A stretch of 64,000 nucleotides of DNA from Methanomassiliicoccales archaeon PtaU1.Bin124 (GTDB lineage Archaea > Thermoplasmatota > Thermoplasmata > Methanomassiliicoccales > UBA472): positions 62,001 to 126,000 of the forward strand of contig MVRC01000015.1 in the NCBI GenBank assembly GCA_002067865.1, in the 5' to 3' direction. Below the pieces are notes generated by a model that saw nothing but the letters and a program-made list of their open reading frames with translations, did not search any database and was not told where the DNA came from. Made by a program: the position numbers and the translations under genes. Positions 17,156 to 25,299 of the stretch are shown here, one piece after another. The stretch's first letter is position 1, and every line of letters starts with the position of its first letter.

Positions 17156-20100
17156 TCATTTAGGTTGGTTCGCCTCGACCTCTCCCTTGATGCGCTCCTC
17201 GATGAGCCGGAGCGTCCTGTCCCGGTCGAAGGCCCAGTCGCGCGACCACACCCTCATGGTATGCCACCCCAGACCGTTGAGGACGGACTCCCTGAGCACG
17301 TCCCGGTCCCGGGCGGTGCGGGCATCACGATAGGCAGGCCCATCGCACAGTATGCCAAGAACGTAACGGTCCCGGCCGGAGGGGTCCATCACGCCCACAT
17401 CGACCCTCACTCCCGATTTGCCTACCCGCCTGACGACCTTGTAACCCTTCTGGGTCAGAGCGGCCGCGATGGAATCCTCCACCTTCTCCTCCGATCCGAT
17501 GTCGGTGGCGGTGAGCGCCACCTTCTCCCCTCTGACATATGCATAATCGAGGTAGTCCCGCAGCAGCCTCACGCCGGCCGGGGTGGCATCATTCACGTTG
17601 ATGTCGGCGGAGGTGATCGACGATACGACCTTTACCGTGCGCTTGGCCCGGGTGATGGCCACGTTCAGCCGCCTCGCTCCGCCCTCCTGGTTCAGCGGGC
17701 CGAAGTTCAGCGCCATCATGCCCTTCTCATCACGGCCGTAGCCGACAGAGAAGATCATGACGTCCCGCTCGTCCCCTTGCACGTTCTCCAGGTTCTTCAC
17801 AAAGAACGGGTCCTGGCGGTCCTCGTCCATCAGGCCGTCCAGTTCCTGCTTGTCCCTCTCGGAGCGCTTCAACTTGTAGTCCAGGACGTCCAGGATCGCC
17901 TCCTGCTGGGCCTGGCTGAACGCCACCACCCCCAGGGACCTCTCCGGGTGCGCTAGGTACTGCTGGATGACAAGGTCCGCCACCACGCCCGCCTCGATGC
18001 GATTGTCCCTCTTCCCGCCTCGATCGTAGACGCCGTCCTTGCACAGGATGAGCTCGATGCCCTCGTCCCGCTTGCCAGGGTCGGCGCTGGGGAATGTGAC
18101 CAGTTTGTTGGCGTACAGATGATAGTTCGAGAACGCGATTAGCGACTCCTGCCTGGAACGGTAGTGGAACAGCAGCATGTGCTCCCTCAGCCCCATGGTC
18201 GATGCCTCATCGAGTATGCTCTCCAGGTCCTGCAGCTCCTCGTCCTCCGTGCCCTCCTGCACCTTGTCGAAGAAACGTGTCGGGGGCAGCTGGCGGTTAT
18301 CCCCTACGACCACCAGTTGCTTGCCGCGCATGATGCAGCAGACCGCGTCCTGCGGTACGACCTGGGACGCCTCATCGAATATGACCACGTCGAACATCGG
18401 TTCGTTGCCGGGCGAGGGAAGGAACTGGCTGACCGAGATGGGGGACATCATGAAGCACGGTTTCGCCTCGCGCAACACCGTCGGGCACTTTGCCAGCATC
18501 TCCCTGACGGGCGGCAGGCGCTTGGCCCCGCGCAGTCCGTTCAGATATCCGACCTCCGTGCGCCAGCGCTCATCGGTGCCGTTCGTCTTGGCCTTGACCC
18601 GCTGCCTCAGCCTGAGGCGCAGCCTCTCTCGATTTATCTGCAGCGAAGCCTTGTCCAGATCGGTGTAGCGTCGTATCTTGTCGTTCTGCTCCACGGAATT
18701 GAAACGGCTCAATGCACCGTCGGCATAGGCCCTCTGCAGCCATAACTGCCAGAACCGCTTGCTGAACATCTCCGGCAGGTCGGACATCTCAGGCTGCCGC
18801 TTGACCACTTCGTCGAACACCTGCCCCAGTCCTACCTGGCGCAGCGTCCTCTCGGTTGTCTGGAACTCGACCCACTCACCTAGCCGGTCCTTGGCCATGA
18901 GGTGGCGGTCGCAGAAGTCCTTCACCTTGGCGATGTCCGCCGCCCGGTCCGAGCCCATCCAGTTGTTGACGAACGATGGTCTGACAGAATCGACGGAGCG
19001 TTCCAGCTCGGTCACCTCGCCCTCCATTCTCGGTCCGATCCTGGCCGCTTCATCATAAAGGGTGGAGCCCTCGCACGCTACCGTCGCCCAACCGTCATGG
19101 TAACCGGGCAGGTTGACGAACTTCTCCGTCCAGCGGAGGGCGGAGAGCAGCACTTCGAAATCGGTGGCCGCCCCGACGAAGTAGCGGCCGAACCAACCCG
19201 GGCCATCGGTCTCGGAGCGCTGCACCAACGACTTGGCCTCCTGGGTGTTGCGCAATATGCGCAGATCGTCCCGGGCTTGTTGATAGCTGAGGTCCTTGGA
19301 CAATGAGAAGGAACGCAGCACCTCCATGTCCTTGCGGTAGGATGATTTCAGGAAACGCAGCGAGCCAGCATAATCGGTCTCGAACCTTGCCGCGTACGTT
19401 TTCGCGTCGAAGGTCATGATCTCCGGGCGGTACCTCTGCTTGAAGTATTCCTCACCGGAGGCGATCTCGTTCCTGGCGGTCTTCAGCCTGGTGGCCGTTT
19501 CGATCAGCCGGCCGACCTCATATCGGTCGAACCAGTTGCGTGGCGGCCTGGGGCTTTGCGCCGCGGTCGACAGCAGTGAGGCGAACTTCTTCAATGAATC
19601 CAATGTGGTGGGGGCGGGAAAGCCCGCCTTGGACCCGAACTCCGTCACGGCCGGCATTATTCTCCCATAATCATCGGAAACGTCCTGCAGACGCACGACC
19701 AGTTCGGCCTGCTGGGCCGGACCGAGGTCGATCAGGTTGCAGTCCGCCCAGGGGTGGCCGTCCCTCTGCACCAGCACGGACCGGAGCGAGACCAATCTCT
19801 GCACGGAAGCCTGCGCCTTGGCCAACGAATCTGGTGTCATGGCCAACGGGTCCGGAAGGTCGAACACCAGCTGCCCATGTTCCTGAAGCATCGCCAGCTC
19901 CCCATGACCGTCGTATGCGCTGCGGTTCAACCCACCCCGGGGCTGATGCAGCGCCTTGGCATAACCGTTAAGGTCGTCCCTCAAACCGCGCAGCTGACCC
20001 AGGCGGCCTTCGTCCGGGACCGTTTCGTTGTTCGCCTGCTGCAACGGCCTGGTGAGGCTTTCGAGCACCTCCTGCTTCACAGGCGAGGTGGAATGCAGCT

Positions 20101-21178
20101 CCAGGCAGTGGTCCCCCAGCCCGGCCGCGTCCAGACGGCGCTTGACGACCTCCAGGGCGGCCATCTTTTCGCTCACGAAGAGGACGGTCTTGCCTTCTGC
20201 CAGCTTGTTCGAGATCATGTTGGCGATGGTCTGGCTCTTGCCCGTGCCAGGCGGCCCGATGAGCACCATGCTCTCTCCCCTCCGCACCGCCTCTACCGCC
20301 TCCTGCTGGCTTGAGTCCGATTCCAGCACGTTGAAGCATTGCATCGGGTCGACGTCCACCTCCCCGTCCTTCAGGGCAGGGATACCGCTCCTATCGCCGC
20401 CCAGCGCCCTCAGCAACGGATGGCGCTTGATCGCCGCCTCGTTCGCCCTCATGTCCTGGTAGATGACCACCTTGGCGAAGGTGAAAAGGCCCAAGACCGG
20501 CGGACCGAACTGGGCGGTCCAGCCCTGCCTGCGCATGAAGATCTTGTTGAGCGATTCAATGTACGCGGCGATGTCGAACTTCTCCATATCGTCCGGCAAC
20601 GGCGGCAGGTCCACTCCCAGCTCCTTCTTCGCCAGAAGGACCAGCGCCGGATTGAGGACGGCATCCTCACCGATCACGTCCATGGTATGCGGAGCGATCG
20701 CCGCCCTCTTGGTCAGCTTCACCGGGACCAGGACCAGGGGGGCCTGGTATGGCTCGGCCTGCTTCGGGTCGTCCCTCCACTGCAGAATACCGAACGCCAC
20801 GTGCAGCGCGTCGACGCCGCGTTCCCGCTTGAACAGGCTGGACTTCAGGCGCAGCTGGGAAAGCATCTTCTCCGTGTTGGGGTTGAGCGTCGATGGCCCT
20901 TCCCGCGAGGCCGGAACATGGACATACGCATAAAGGTCGCAGTCCCGGGTGGGCGATGCCTCCTTGAAATCATCACGCATCTTGGGGCAGTAGACGCCCA
21001 GGGTGTGATGGTCGAGGATGAGCGAATCGAATATCTTCTTGGGCGTCGGGTCGGTGATGCGGATAGTGGCGGACTTGCACGTACCGTAGTTCAAAAGCTT
21101 GTTCCGCAGGCTGAGGTCGACCAGTTCGGATTCCCACTTGGCCACCCTCTGCTCCAACGATTCCACTGGCGCTGGCAT
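17156..21178 (-). CDS. DUF4011-SF1 helicase-Vsr-like nuclease fusion
   Basis: About 1340 aa. The N-terminus (WESELVDLSLRNKLLNY) is the DUF4011 signature. Walker A GPPGTGKSQT is near residue 305-315, motif II VIFDEASQ near 930, and helicase motifs LPPTRFF, VQGDERDV and NVAITRAK follow. The last 100 residues (VGVMDPSG...LCDGPAYRDA...RDRDVL...GWHTMRVWS) match the REase/Vsr-like DUF559-type nuclease domain seen at the end of this helicase family. Start 21178 is favoured by an AGAGGGG site, and an in-frame ATG at 21202 is the alternative. Related fusions occur in phage-defence gene neighbourhoods. Here the gene stands alone between core genes. Confidence 0.85.
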   Translation of the reverse strand: MPAPVESLEQRVAKWESELVDLSLRNKLLNYGTCKSATIRITDPTPKKIFDSLILDHHTLGVYCPKMRDDFKEASPTRDCDLYAYVHVPASREGPSTLNPNTEKMLSQLRLKSSLFKRERGVDALHVAFGILQWRDDPKQAEPYQAPLVLVPVKLTKRAAIAPHTMDVIGEDAVLNPALVLLAKKELGVDLPPLPDDMEKFDIAAYIESLNKIFMRRQGWTAQFGPPVLGLFTFAKVVIYQDMRANEAAIKRHPLLRALGGDRSGIPALKDGEVDVDPMQCFNVLESDSSQQEAVEAVRRGESMVLIGPPGTGKSQTIANMISNKLAEGKTVLFVSEKMAALEVVKRRLDAAGLGDHCLELHSTSPVKQEVLESLTRPLQQANNETVPDEGRLGQLRGLRDDLNGYAKALHQPRGGLNRSAYDGHGELAMLQEHGQLVFDLPDPLAMTPDSLAKAQASVQRLVSLRSVLVQRDGHPWADCNLIDLGPAQQAELVVRLQDVSDDYGRIMPAVTEFGSKAGFPAPTTLDSLKKFASLLSTAAQSPRPPRNWFDRYEVGRLIETATRLKTARNEIASGEEYFKQRYRPEIMTFDAKTYAARFETDYAGSLRFLKSSYRKDMEVLRSFSLSKDLSYQQARDDLRILRNTQEAKSLVQRSETDGPGWFGRYFVGAATDFEVLLSALRWTEKFVNLPGYHDGWATVACEGSTLYDEAARIGPRMEGEVTELERSVDSVRPSFVNNWMGSDRAADIAKVKDFCDRHLMAKDRLGEWVEFQTTERTLRQVGLGQVFDEVVKRQPEMSDLPEMFSKRFWQLWLQRAYADGALSRFNSVEQNDKIRRYTDLDKASLQINRERLRLRLRQRVKAKTNGTDERWRTEVGYLNGLRGAKRLPPVREMLAKCPTVLREAKPCFMMSPISVSQFLPSPGNEPMFDVVIFDEASQVVPQDAVCCIMRGKQLVVVGDNRQLPPTRFFDKVQEGTEDEELQDLESILDEASTMGLREHMLLFHYRSRQESLIAFSNYHLYANKLVTFPSADPGKRDEGIELILCKDGVYDRGGKRDNRIEAGVVADLVIQQYLAHPERSLGVVAFSQAQQEAILDVLDYKLKRSERDKQELDGLMDEDRQDPFFVKNLENVQGDERDVMIFSVGYGRDEKGMMALNFGPLNQEGGARRLNVAITRAKRTVKVVSSITSADINVNDATPAGVRLLRDYLDYAYVRGEKVALTATDIGSEEKVEDSIAAALTQKGYKVVRRVGKSGVRVDVGVMDPSGRDRYVLGILCDGPAYRDARTARDRDVLRESVLNGLGWHTMRVWSRDWAFDRDRTLRLIEERIKGEVEANQPK

Positions 21179-21389
21179 AGCATCCCCTCTGGAGAGCATC
21201 ATGGCCTCAAGCGATTAATAACCATTCGCCCTATTCCCTACTTGGAAAAATGTTCTTTGGGTGATTCCTTCTAAACAATCGATATGGCACTGTACTTTTT
21301 TTTATAAATGATTCTTTTAATAATCTATTTAAACCAAGAACGATAAATATCCCGTCTGCAATACGGAAAAGCTCATCGAGGGAAAGGCA

Positions 21390-22475
21390 TTGATTCGTTT
21401 TGGCCCAGCCGGTATACCTCTTTCATGTAAAGGAAGGACTTTAAAGGATGGAATAGAGGACGTGCACAATCTTGGCCTCAATGCCATGGAAGTGCAGATG
21501 GTCCGCGTCAACGTGGTGGAGCGTTCACCCGAGGACGAAGAGATCGGGTTGACGCCGATGGAGGTCGAGAGCGACCTCATCATCGAGATGGTGCGCCGCA
21601 AGAACAAGAAGGAGACGCTCATCACCGATGTCAACGAGAAGATCAAGGAGGACGACAACCTCATCACCCTCTCGTCCGGTCTGGTGCAGAACTTCAAGGA
21701 GCTGCGCGAACTGGGCACAATGGGCAGGGAGCTGGACGTGGAGCTCTCCATGCACACGCCTTACTACATGGACCTGACCTCCGGCAACGAGCTGACCCAG
21801 AAGAGCCTGGACAGCATCAGGTGGGCAGGACTTTTAACGAACCAGATGAACGGGGCCATCGTGGTCTCGCACATCGGTCTTTACGGCGACATGAGCCACA
21901 AGGATGCCACCAAGGTCATCACCGAGAATCTCTCCGGTATCGCTGACTGGTGGATGAAGAACAAGCTGAAATGCAAGCTGGGCTTCGAGACGTCCGGGCG
22001 CCAAGAGGTGTTCGGGTCGATGGAGGAGCTGCTCGAGCTGTGCGACGAGATCGACGGAATCGTGCCGGTCATGAATTTCGCCCACCTGCATGCCAGGCAG
22101 AACGGCACGCTGCGCGAACCGGCGGACTTCGGGGAGCTGTTCGACAAGGTACGGTCCTATGTGGGCAGCCACTATTACACTCATTTCTCCGGCGTGGAGC
22201 ACGACAGCGGCAACGAGAAGAGGGTCACCCCGATCAAGAAGGGGGACCTGAGGTTCGAGCCATTGGCAGAGTACCTTTCCGAAGAGAACCCGGAATGCAC
22301 CATCATATCTTCCTCGCCGCTGCTCGAGCACGATGCCATGTACATGAAGGTCATCTACGAGCGTGTTCTGACCAAGAAGGTCTCCAAGGACTCCAAGACC
22401 GTCTCCAAGAAGGATAAGAAGTCGGCCAAGGACGAGGACTACGAGTACGACGACGATGACAAGGAAGATGATTAG
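21390..22475 (+). CDS. Endonuclease IV-like TIM-barrel protein with acidic/basic tail
   Basis: A 361-aa protein starting at TTG, preceded by a GGGAAAGG ribosome site. It opens IRFGPAGIPLS, has SMHTPYYMDLT (first metal His), VVSHIGLYGD, LGFETSGRQ (Glu ligand), and NFAHLHAR and HYYTHFSG (further His), the metal-ligand order of the AP endonuclease 2/xylose isomerase-like barrel. Role: most likely apurinic-site endonuclease, but sugar-isomerase activity is not excluded. The last about 35 residues are a Lys/Asp-rich low-complexity tail. The hexuloisomerase start is two bases after its stop, implying an operon. Confidence 0.75.
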   Translation: MIRFGPAGIPLSCKGRTLKDGIEDVHNLGLNAMEVQMVRVNVVERSPEDEEIGLTPMEVESDLIIEMVRRKNKKETLITDVNEKIKEDDNLITLSSGLVQNFKELRELGTMGRELDVELSMHTPYYMDLTSGNELTQKSLDSIRWAGLLTNQMNGAIVVSHIGLYGDMSHKDATKVITENLSGIADWWMKNKLKCKLGFETSGRQEVFGSMEELLELCDEIDGIVPVMNFAHLHARQNGTLREPADFGELFDKVRSYVGSHYYTHFSGVEHDSGNEKRVTPIKKGDLRFEPLAEYLSEENPECTIISSSPLLEHDAMYMKVIYERVLTKKVSKDSKTVSKKDKKSAKDEDYEYDDDDKEDD

Positions 22476-22477
22476 GA

Positions 22478-23020
22478 TTGAAGGAAACATCGGCCTTCCT
22501 GCTAGCTGAGGTCAAGTGCGCCATCGAGAAGGTGGACGACAGCAAGGTGGAGGACATCGTCGAGTCCATCACGAAGGCCAAGAAGATCTTCATCTATGGT
22601 GTCGGCCGTTCCGGCCTGGTCGGGCAGAGCTTTGCCGTCAGGTTGGTCCAGATGGGCATGGACGTGCACTTCATCGGTGACATGACCACTCCCATCGTGG
22701 AGAGCGAGGACTTGGTCATCATCATCTCCAACACCGGCGAGACCATGTCGGCGGTGCAGACGGCGAACATCGTCGGCCGCATCGGCGCGAAGGTGGTCGT
22801 GGTAACGTCCAGGGCGCATTCCAAGCTGGGCCAGGCTGCAGATATTATTTTGGAGATCACCCCGCCCCGCAACGATGAGAAGCGGAGGCAGAACGCTCCG
22901 TTGGGAACGATCTTCGAGCTGGGCACTGCCATCATGCTCGATTCATTGGTGGCGGTGCTGATGCAGAAGCTGGGCCAGACCGAGGCGTCCCTGAGAAAGA
23001 GGCACGCGATCTGGGTCTAA
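22478..23020 (+). CDS. hxlB: 6-phospho-3-hexuloisomerase (PHI)
   Basis: A 180-aa SIS-domain protein. IFIYGVGRSGLVGQSFAVRLVQMG is the PHI phosphosugar loop, followed by SNTGETMS and the closing NAPLGTIFELGTAIMLDSL. It interconverts hexulose-6-phosphate and fructose-6-phosphate in the ribulose monophosphate pathway, used by many archaea to make pentose phosphates. The start is TTG at 22478, two bases after the upstream stop. The partner hexulose-6-phosphate synthase is not in the window. Confidence 0.9.
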   Translation: MKETSAFLLAEVKCAIEKVDDSKVEDIVESITKAKKIFIYGVGRSGLVGQSFAVRLVQMGMDVHFIGDMTTPIVESEDLVIIISNTGETMSAVQTANIVGRIGAKVVVVTSRAHSKLGQAADIILEITPPRNDEKRRQNAPLGTIFELGTAIMLDSLVAVLMQKLGQTEASLRKRHAIWV

Positions 23021-23052
23021 CCATTTATTATAAAAAATTGAATACTATATAA

Positions 23053-23511
23053 TTATTTTCCGATGGGTAATTTCTTACGTTTTCTGTTACTCTTATCAAA
23101 TTTTTTCAAGTACACCTTCTTGTTCCGCTCTTCGAACGTTATTCTGAATTCATCGAAAAAACCCTCACGCCCAAGCAGTGGCGGGGTTGTAGAATTTTCA
23201 ATCAATAGTACTTTAACAGGAACGGTCATTGAATAATGTTCATGACCTTTACCAATTGAGATCGTTACCTTCGATCTGACCGTCTCTATCTCTCCTCCAA
23301 CCCCAATGGCCTTCTCTCTCGGCCCAGAGAGGTCCATGTTCAGCGTTTCTGCGATCTCCTTTGTGAATGCTGTGAAATCTGCCCCTGAGTCCAACAGACC
23401 AATAATTTCAAACGCCTCACCATTATTACTCAAAGTAACCGGTATCATTGGGCGCTTCATTAAAAAATGCCCTGGAATCTTTACTTCCTTATAGTGATAT
23501 GTCAGGGACAT
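23053..23511 (-). CDS. Retropepsin-like (clan AA) aspartic protease
   Basis: A 152-aa protein. A beta-rich N-terminus leads to LLDSGADFTAF at about 39-50, the retropepsin active-site DSG motif (Asp41), followed by a glycine-rich strand pair (IGVGGEIETVR) and LLGREGFF. Single-domain proteins of this type act as dimers. The C-terminus is very basic. It lies four bases downstream of the DUF5678 gene and on the same strand as the ubiquitin-like locus, 330 bases beyond the JAMM gene. Eukaryotic Ddi1 also joins a retropepsin fold to ubiquitin biology, so a link is tempting but unproven. Confidence 0.75.
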   Translation of the reverse strand: MSLTYHYKEVKIPGHFLMKRPMIPVTLSNNGEAFEIIGLLDSGADFTAFTKEIAETLNMDLSGPREKAIGVGGEIETVRSKVTISIGKGHEHYSMTVPVKVLLIENSTTPPLLGREGFFDEFRITFEERNKKVYLKKFDKSNRKRKKLPIGK

Positions 23512-23515
23512 TCTA

Positions 23516-23710
23516 TCACAGGATCATTGTAACATCCTTTGGTACCAGAGCAATGAAGGGCTTTGAATGTCCACAGACCTTCTTTGCTTCGGCGTATGCC
23601 TCCTTAAATGAGTGAGAGTGCCCTACTACTTTCTTATCGCAGATGGCTATCCATTGTCCAATGTATGGACTAACATCCATCTGCATGAAATAATCATAGC
23701 TTTCACTCAT
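23516..23710 (-). CDS. DUF5678-type small protein
   Basis: About 64 aa from the ATG at 23710. In-frame ATGs and a GTG just upstream also serve, with a GGTGATG ribosome site. The sequence YIGQWIAICDKKVVGHSHSFKEAYAEAKK matches the short DUF5678 domain common in archaea, of unknown role. It looks like a small beta-alpha protein. Coupled to the retropepsin-like gene, it may be its partner or regulator. Confidence 0.65.
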   Translation of the reverse strand: MSESYDYFMQMDVSPYIGQWIAICDKKVVGHSHSFKEAYAEAKKVCGHSKPFIALVPKDVTMIL

Positions 23711-23842
23711 CATCATCACCGTTGATGGTTTTAGCCCTCCGAGGTATAAATATTTTTTATAATTATTTACTACAATGAAAATATATTCGAAGAATTAGAA
23801 ATCTGTGCTTTAGGTTGTGAAAGATGGTAACATTTTTTATTC

Positions 23843-24475
23843 CTATCGTTTTTTTCTGATTTTGACGCTCTCACCATAATACGGATTCTGGTACTGATCC
23901 CAATAAACGGCGAAAGGCCGTTCGGCAACTCTTCCATCCTTCAGGTAGAATGTCGCGATCTCGGAATTGACCGGATCGATGACGAGCGCGATGTGGAAGG
24001 GTTGATTGAACATACGCACCTGGGTATCGATATCCGTCTCCGAAAGGAAACATCTGTGTCCAGGATGGGAATGGTACCAGCCCACGACAACATAATGGAA
24101 GCAGCTGTCCTCCAGCTCCTGGAATAGCTTCTCCCATCCATCGCGTTCGAACTTCACGCTGACAGAGGACGCATCCAGATCGGTCGTGGCCACGTCCCTG
24201 ATAAGGACGAATTTCCGCCCATCTTCTTCATAGACCGACCCCAGCAACAGTCCCATAACTTCGAGGCGTTCGTTCAGTTTGGAAAGTGCATGGTTGCGGA
24301 TCCTCTCTTCAGCCAGTTTGCTGAGGAAAAGGTCGATCGAACCATTACTGCGATCGAACAACTGCCTTGATTCGGTCGTAAGCCACTTATGTGGGAGAGT
24401 TCGATCCTCAGGCGGCCTGGGCCTCACCTCGATCTTCATCTCTGCAGATGAGGTGATGACAGGTCTCTTTCTCAT
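23843..24475 (-). CDS. JAMM/MPN+ metalloprotease (Rpn11-like deubiquitinase) of the ubiquitin-like system
   Basis: A 210-aa protein. Glu72 in LEVMGLLLG and H125-S-H127-P-G ... S135-E-T-D138 form the complete JAMM motif (HxHx7SxxD). VVVGWYHSHPG and the following LSETDIDTQ are strikingly like eukaryotic Rpn11. Expected roles: trimming residues after the Gly-Gly of the ubiquitin-like protein, and removing it from targets. An AAGGTG site precedes its ATG, which overlaps the E2 stop by four bases. The first 30 residues look extended and basic. Confidence 0.92.
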   Translation of the reverse strand: MRKRPVITSSAEMKIEVRPRPPEDRTLPHKWLTTESRQLFDRSNGSIDLFLSKLAEERIRNHALSKLNERLEVMGLLLGSVYEEDGRKFVLIRDVATTDLDASSVSVKFERDGWEKLFQELEDSCFHYVVVGWYHSHPGHRCFLSETDIDTQVRMFNQPFHIALVIDPVNSEIATFYLKDGRVAERPFAVYWDQYQNPYYGESVKIRKKR

Positions 24476-24975
24476 CGGTGCACCTTCGGCTTGACCACCT
24501 TAGCGACAGGCGCAACCTTGTTACCCTGGGCATTGAAGTACTGGGCCGCTCTGGTGCAAGAGTCTGTTCCGAAAGGGCTGGTGCCGTTCGGTTCGATCAA
24601 AAGAGATTCGATCCCTTTGATGAAGCTCAGAAGGTTGGAATTGAAGTTCCAGTCGCTCAACAGGCGGGTGCAAAGATGCCCGCCATCCTCCGGTCCCATG
24701 ATATTGGGATGGAATATCTGGGTCTGCCAGATGATGAGGGGTTTCTCAAACGGATATTCCTTGCTTATGATCATCCGGAAGCGATGGTTGTACCTGTAAA
24801 CGATCTTGCTCCCCTCCATGACCGGGCCAGGGACCTGGAGCAAGGTCACGTCAAGATTGATCGGAAAGTTCGCCAGACCCTCGTCTGAGATGTCTAACTG
24901 CACCTTCAGGCTGCGCCGGCAGGCAGCGATCTCATTTTGCAGCCTAGAACGAAGTAGTTCTTCTGGTAAGCTCAT
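24472..24975 (-). CDS. E2 ubiquitin-conjugating-enzyme-like protein
   Basis: A 167-aa UBC fold. The strand-loop motif YPFEKPLIIW is followed by HPN (89-91), Cys102 in GGHLCTRLLSDW, and then LLSFIKGIESLLIEPNGTSPF, matching E2 order including the Trp after the catalytic Cys and the PN...P segment. It should accept the ubiquitin-like protein from the E1 by thioester. A C-terminal Lys/Val/Pro tail of about 20 residues extends the fold. It overlaps Ubl and JAMM genes by four bases on each side. No RING-type E3 is visible nearby. Confidence 0.92.
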   Translation of the reverse strand: MSLPEELLRSRLQNEIAACRRSLKVQLDISDEGLANFPINLDVTLLQVPGPVMEGSKIVYRYNHRFRMIISKEYPFEKPLIIWQTQIFHPNIMGPEDGGHLCTRLLSDWNFNSNLLSFIKGIESLLIEPNGTSPFGTDSCTRAAQYFNAQGNKVAPVAKVVKPKVHR

Positions 24976-25208
24976 GCCCCGCCCTCGGGGTCAGGGATGA
25001 GCTCCAGTTCGTCGGCATCAATTATACCGACCTCAGCGACGCTTTGCTGGCCACGGAGGAGCTTCTTTCCCTTTCTCAGAACATATGCGCCCTCGTCCTT
25101 GTTCCAGTACGAGCTGGCGCCTTCTATGATCTCCTGGACGGTGTGCTCTCCTTCCAGTTCCATGTCCACTGTTCCGCCTGTCTCTGAGTTACGAATCCTG
25201 ACATTCAT
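24972..25208 (-). CDS. Ubiquitin-like modifier ending Gly-Gly-Ala
   Basis: A 78-aa beta-grasp protein. The pattern VDMELEGEHTVQEIIEGA, then YVLRKGKKLLRGQQSVAEVGI and DELELIP, follows ubiquitin strand by strand (lysine-rich beta3/4, then the hydrophobic patch region). It ends PEGGA, so the conjugation-competent Gly77 is masked by one residue, expected to be removed by the linked JAMM protease. It is first in a three-gene overlapping unit Ubl-E2-JAMM. An ATG with weak ribosome site follows a GTTTAAAC TATA. Confidence 0.88.
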   Translation of the reverse strand: MNVRIRNSETGGTVDMELEGEHTVQEIIEGASSYWNKDEGAYVLRKGKKLLRGQQSVAEVGIIDADELELIPDPEGGA

Positions 25209-25240
25209 GAACTTCCCATCTAAGGAGACTTGGTGGAAGG

Positions 25241-25248
25241 GTTTAAAC
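25241..25248 (-). promoter_or_regulatory. TATA box for the Ubl-E2-JAMM unit
   Basis: GTTTAAAC, reading leftward, lies about 35 bases before the Ubl ATG (25208). This predicts initiation near 25220 and a leader of about 10 bases. It sits in the only real gap of the locus (25209-25299, between Ubl and E1), so Ubl-E2-JAMM may be transcribed separately from E1, or additionally. Confidence 0.5.
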
Positions 25249-25299
25249 GGTTTCGGCTAGAGTTAGCCTTTTGATAACAAGGATGTAACAAAACTCAGC

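Noticed and set aside
20339-21274. Plus-strand frame of about 311 codons inside the helicase gene
   Set aside because: Antisense shadow with skewed composition; the opposite strand has a continuous domain-rich frame.
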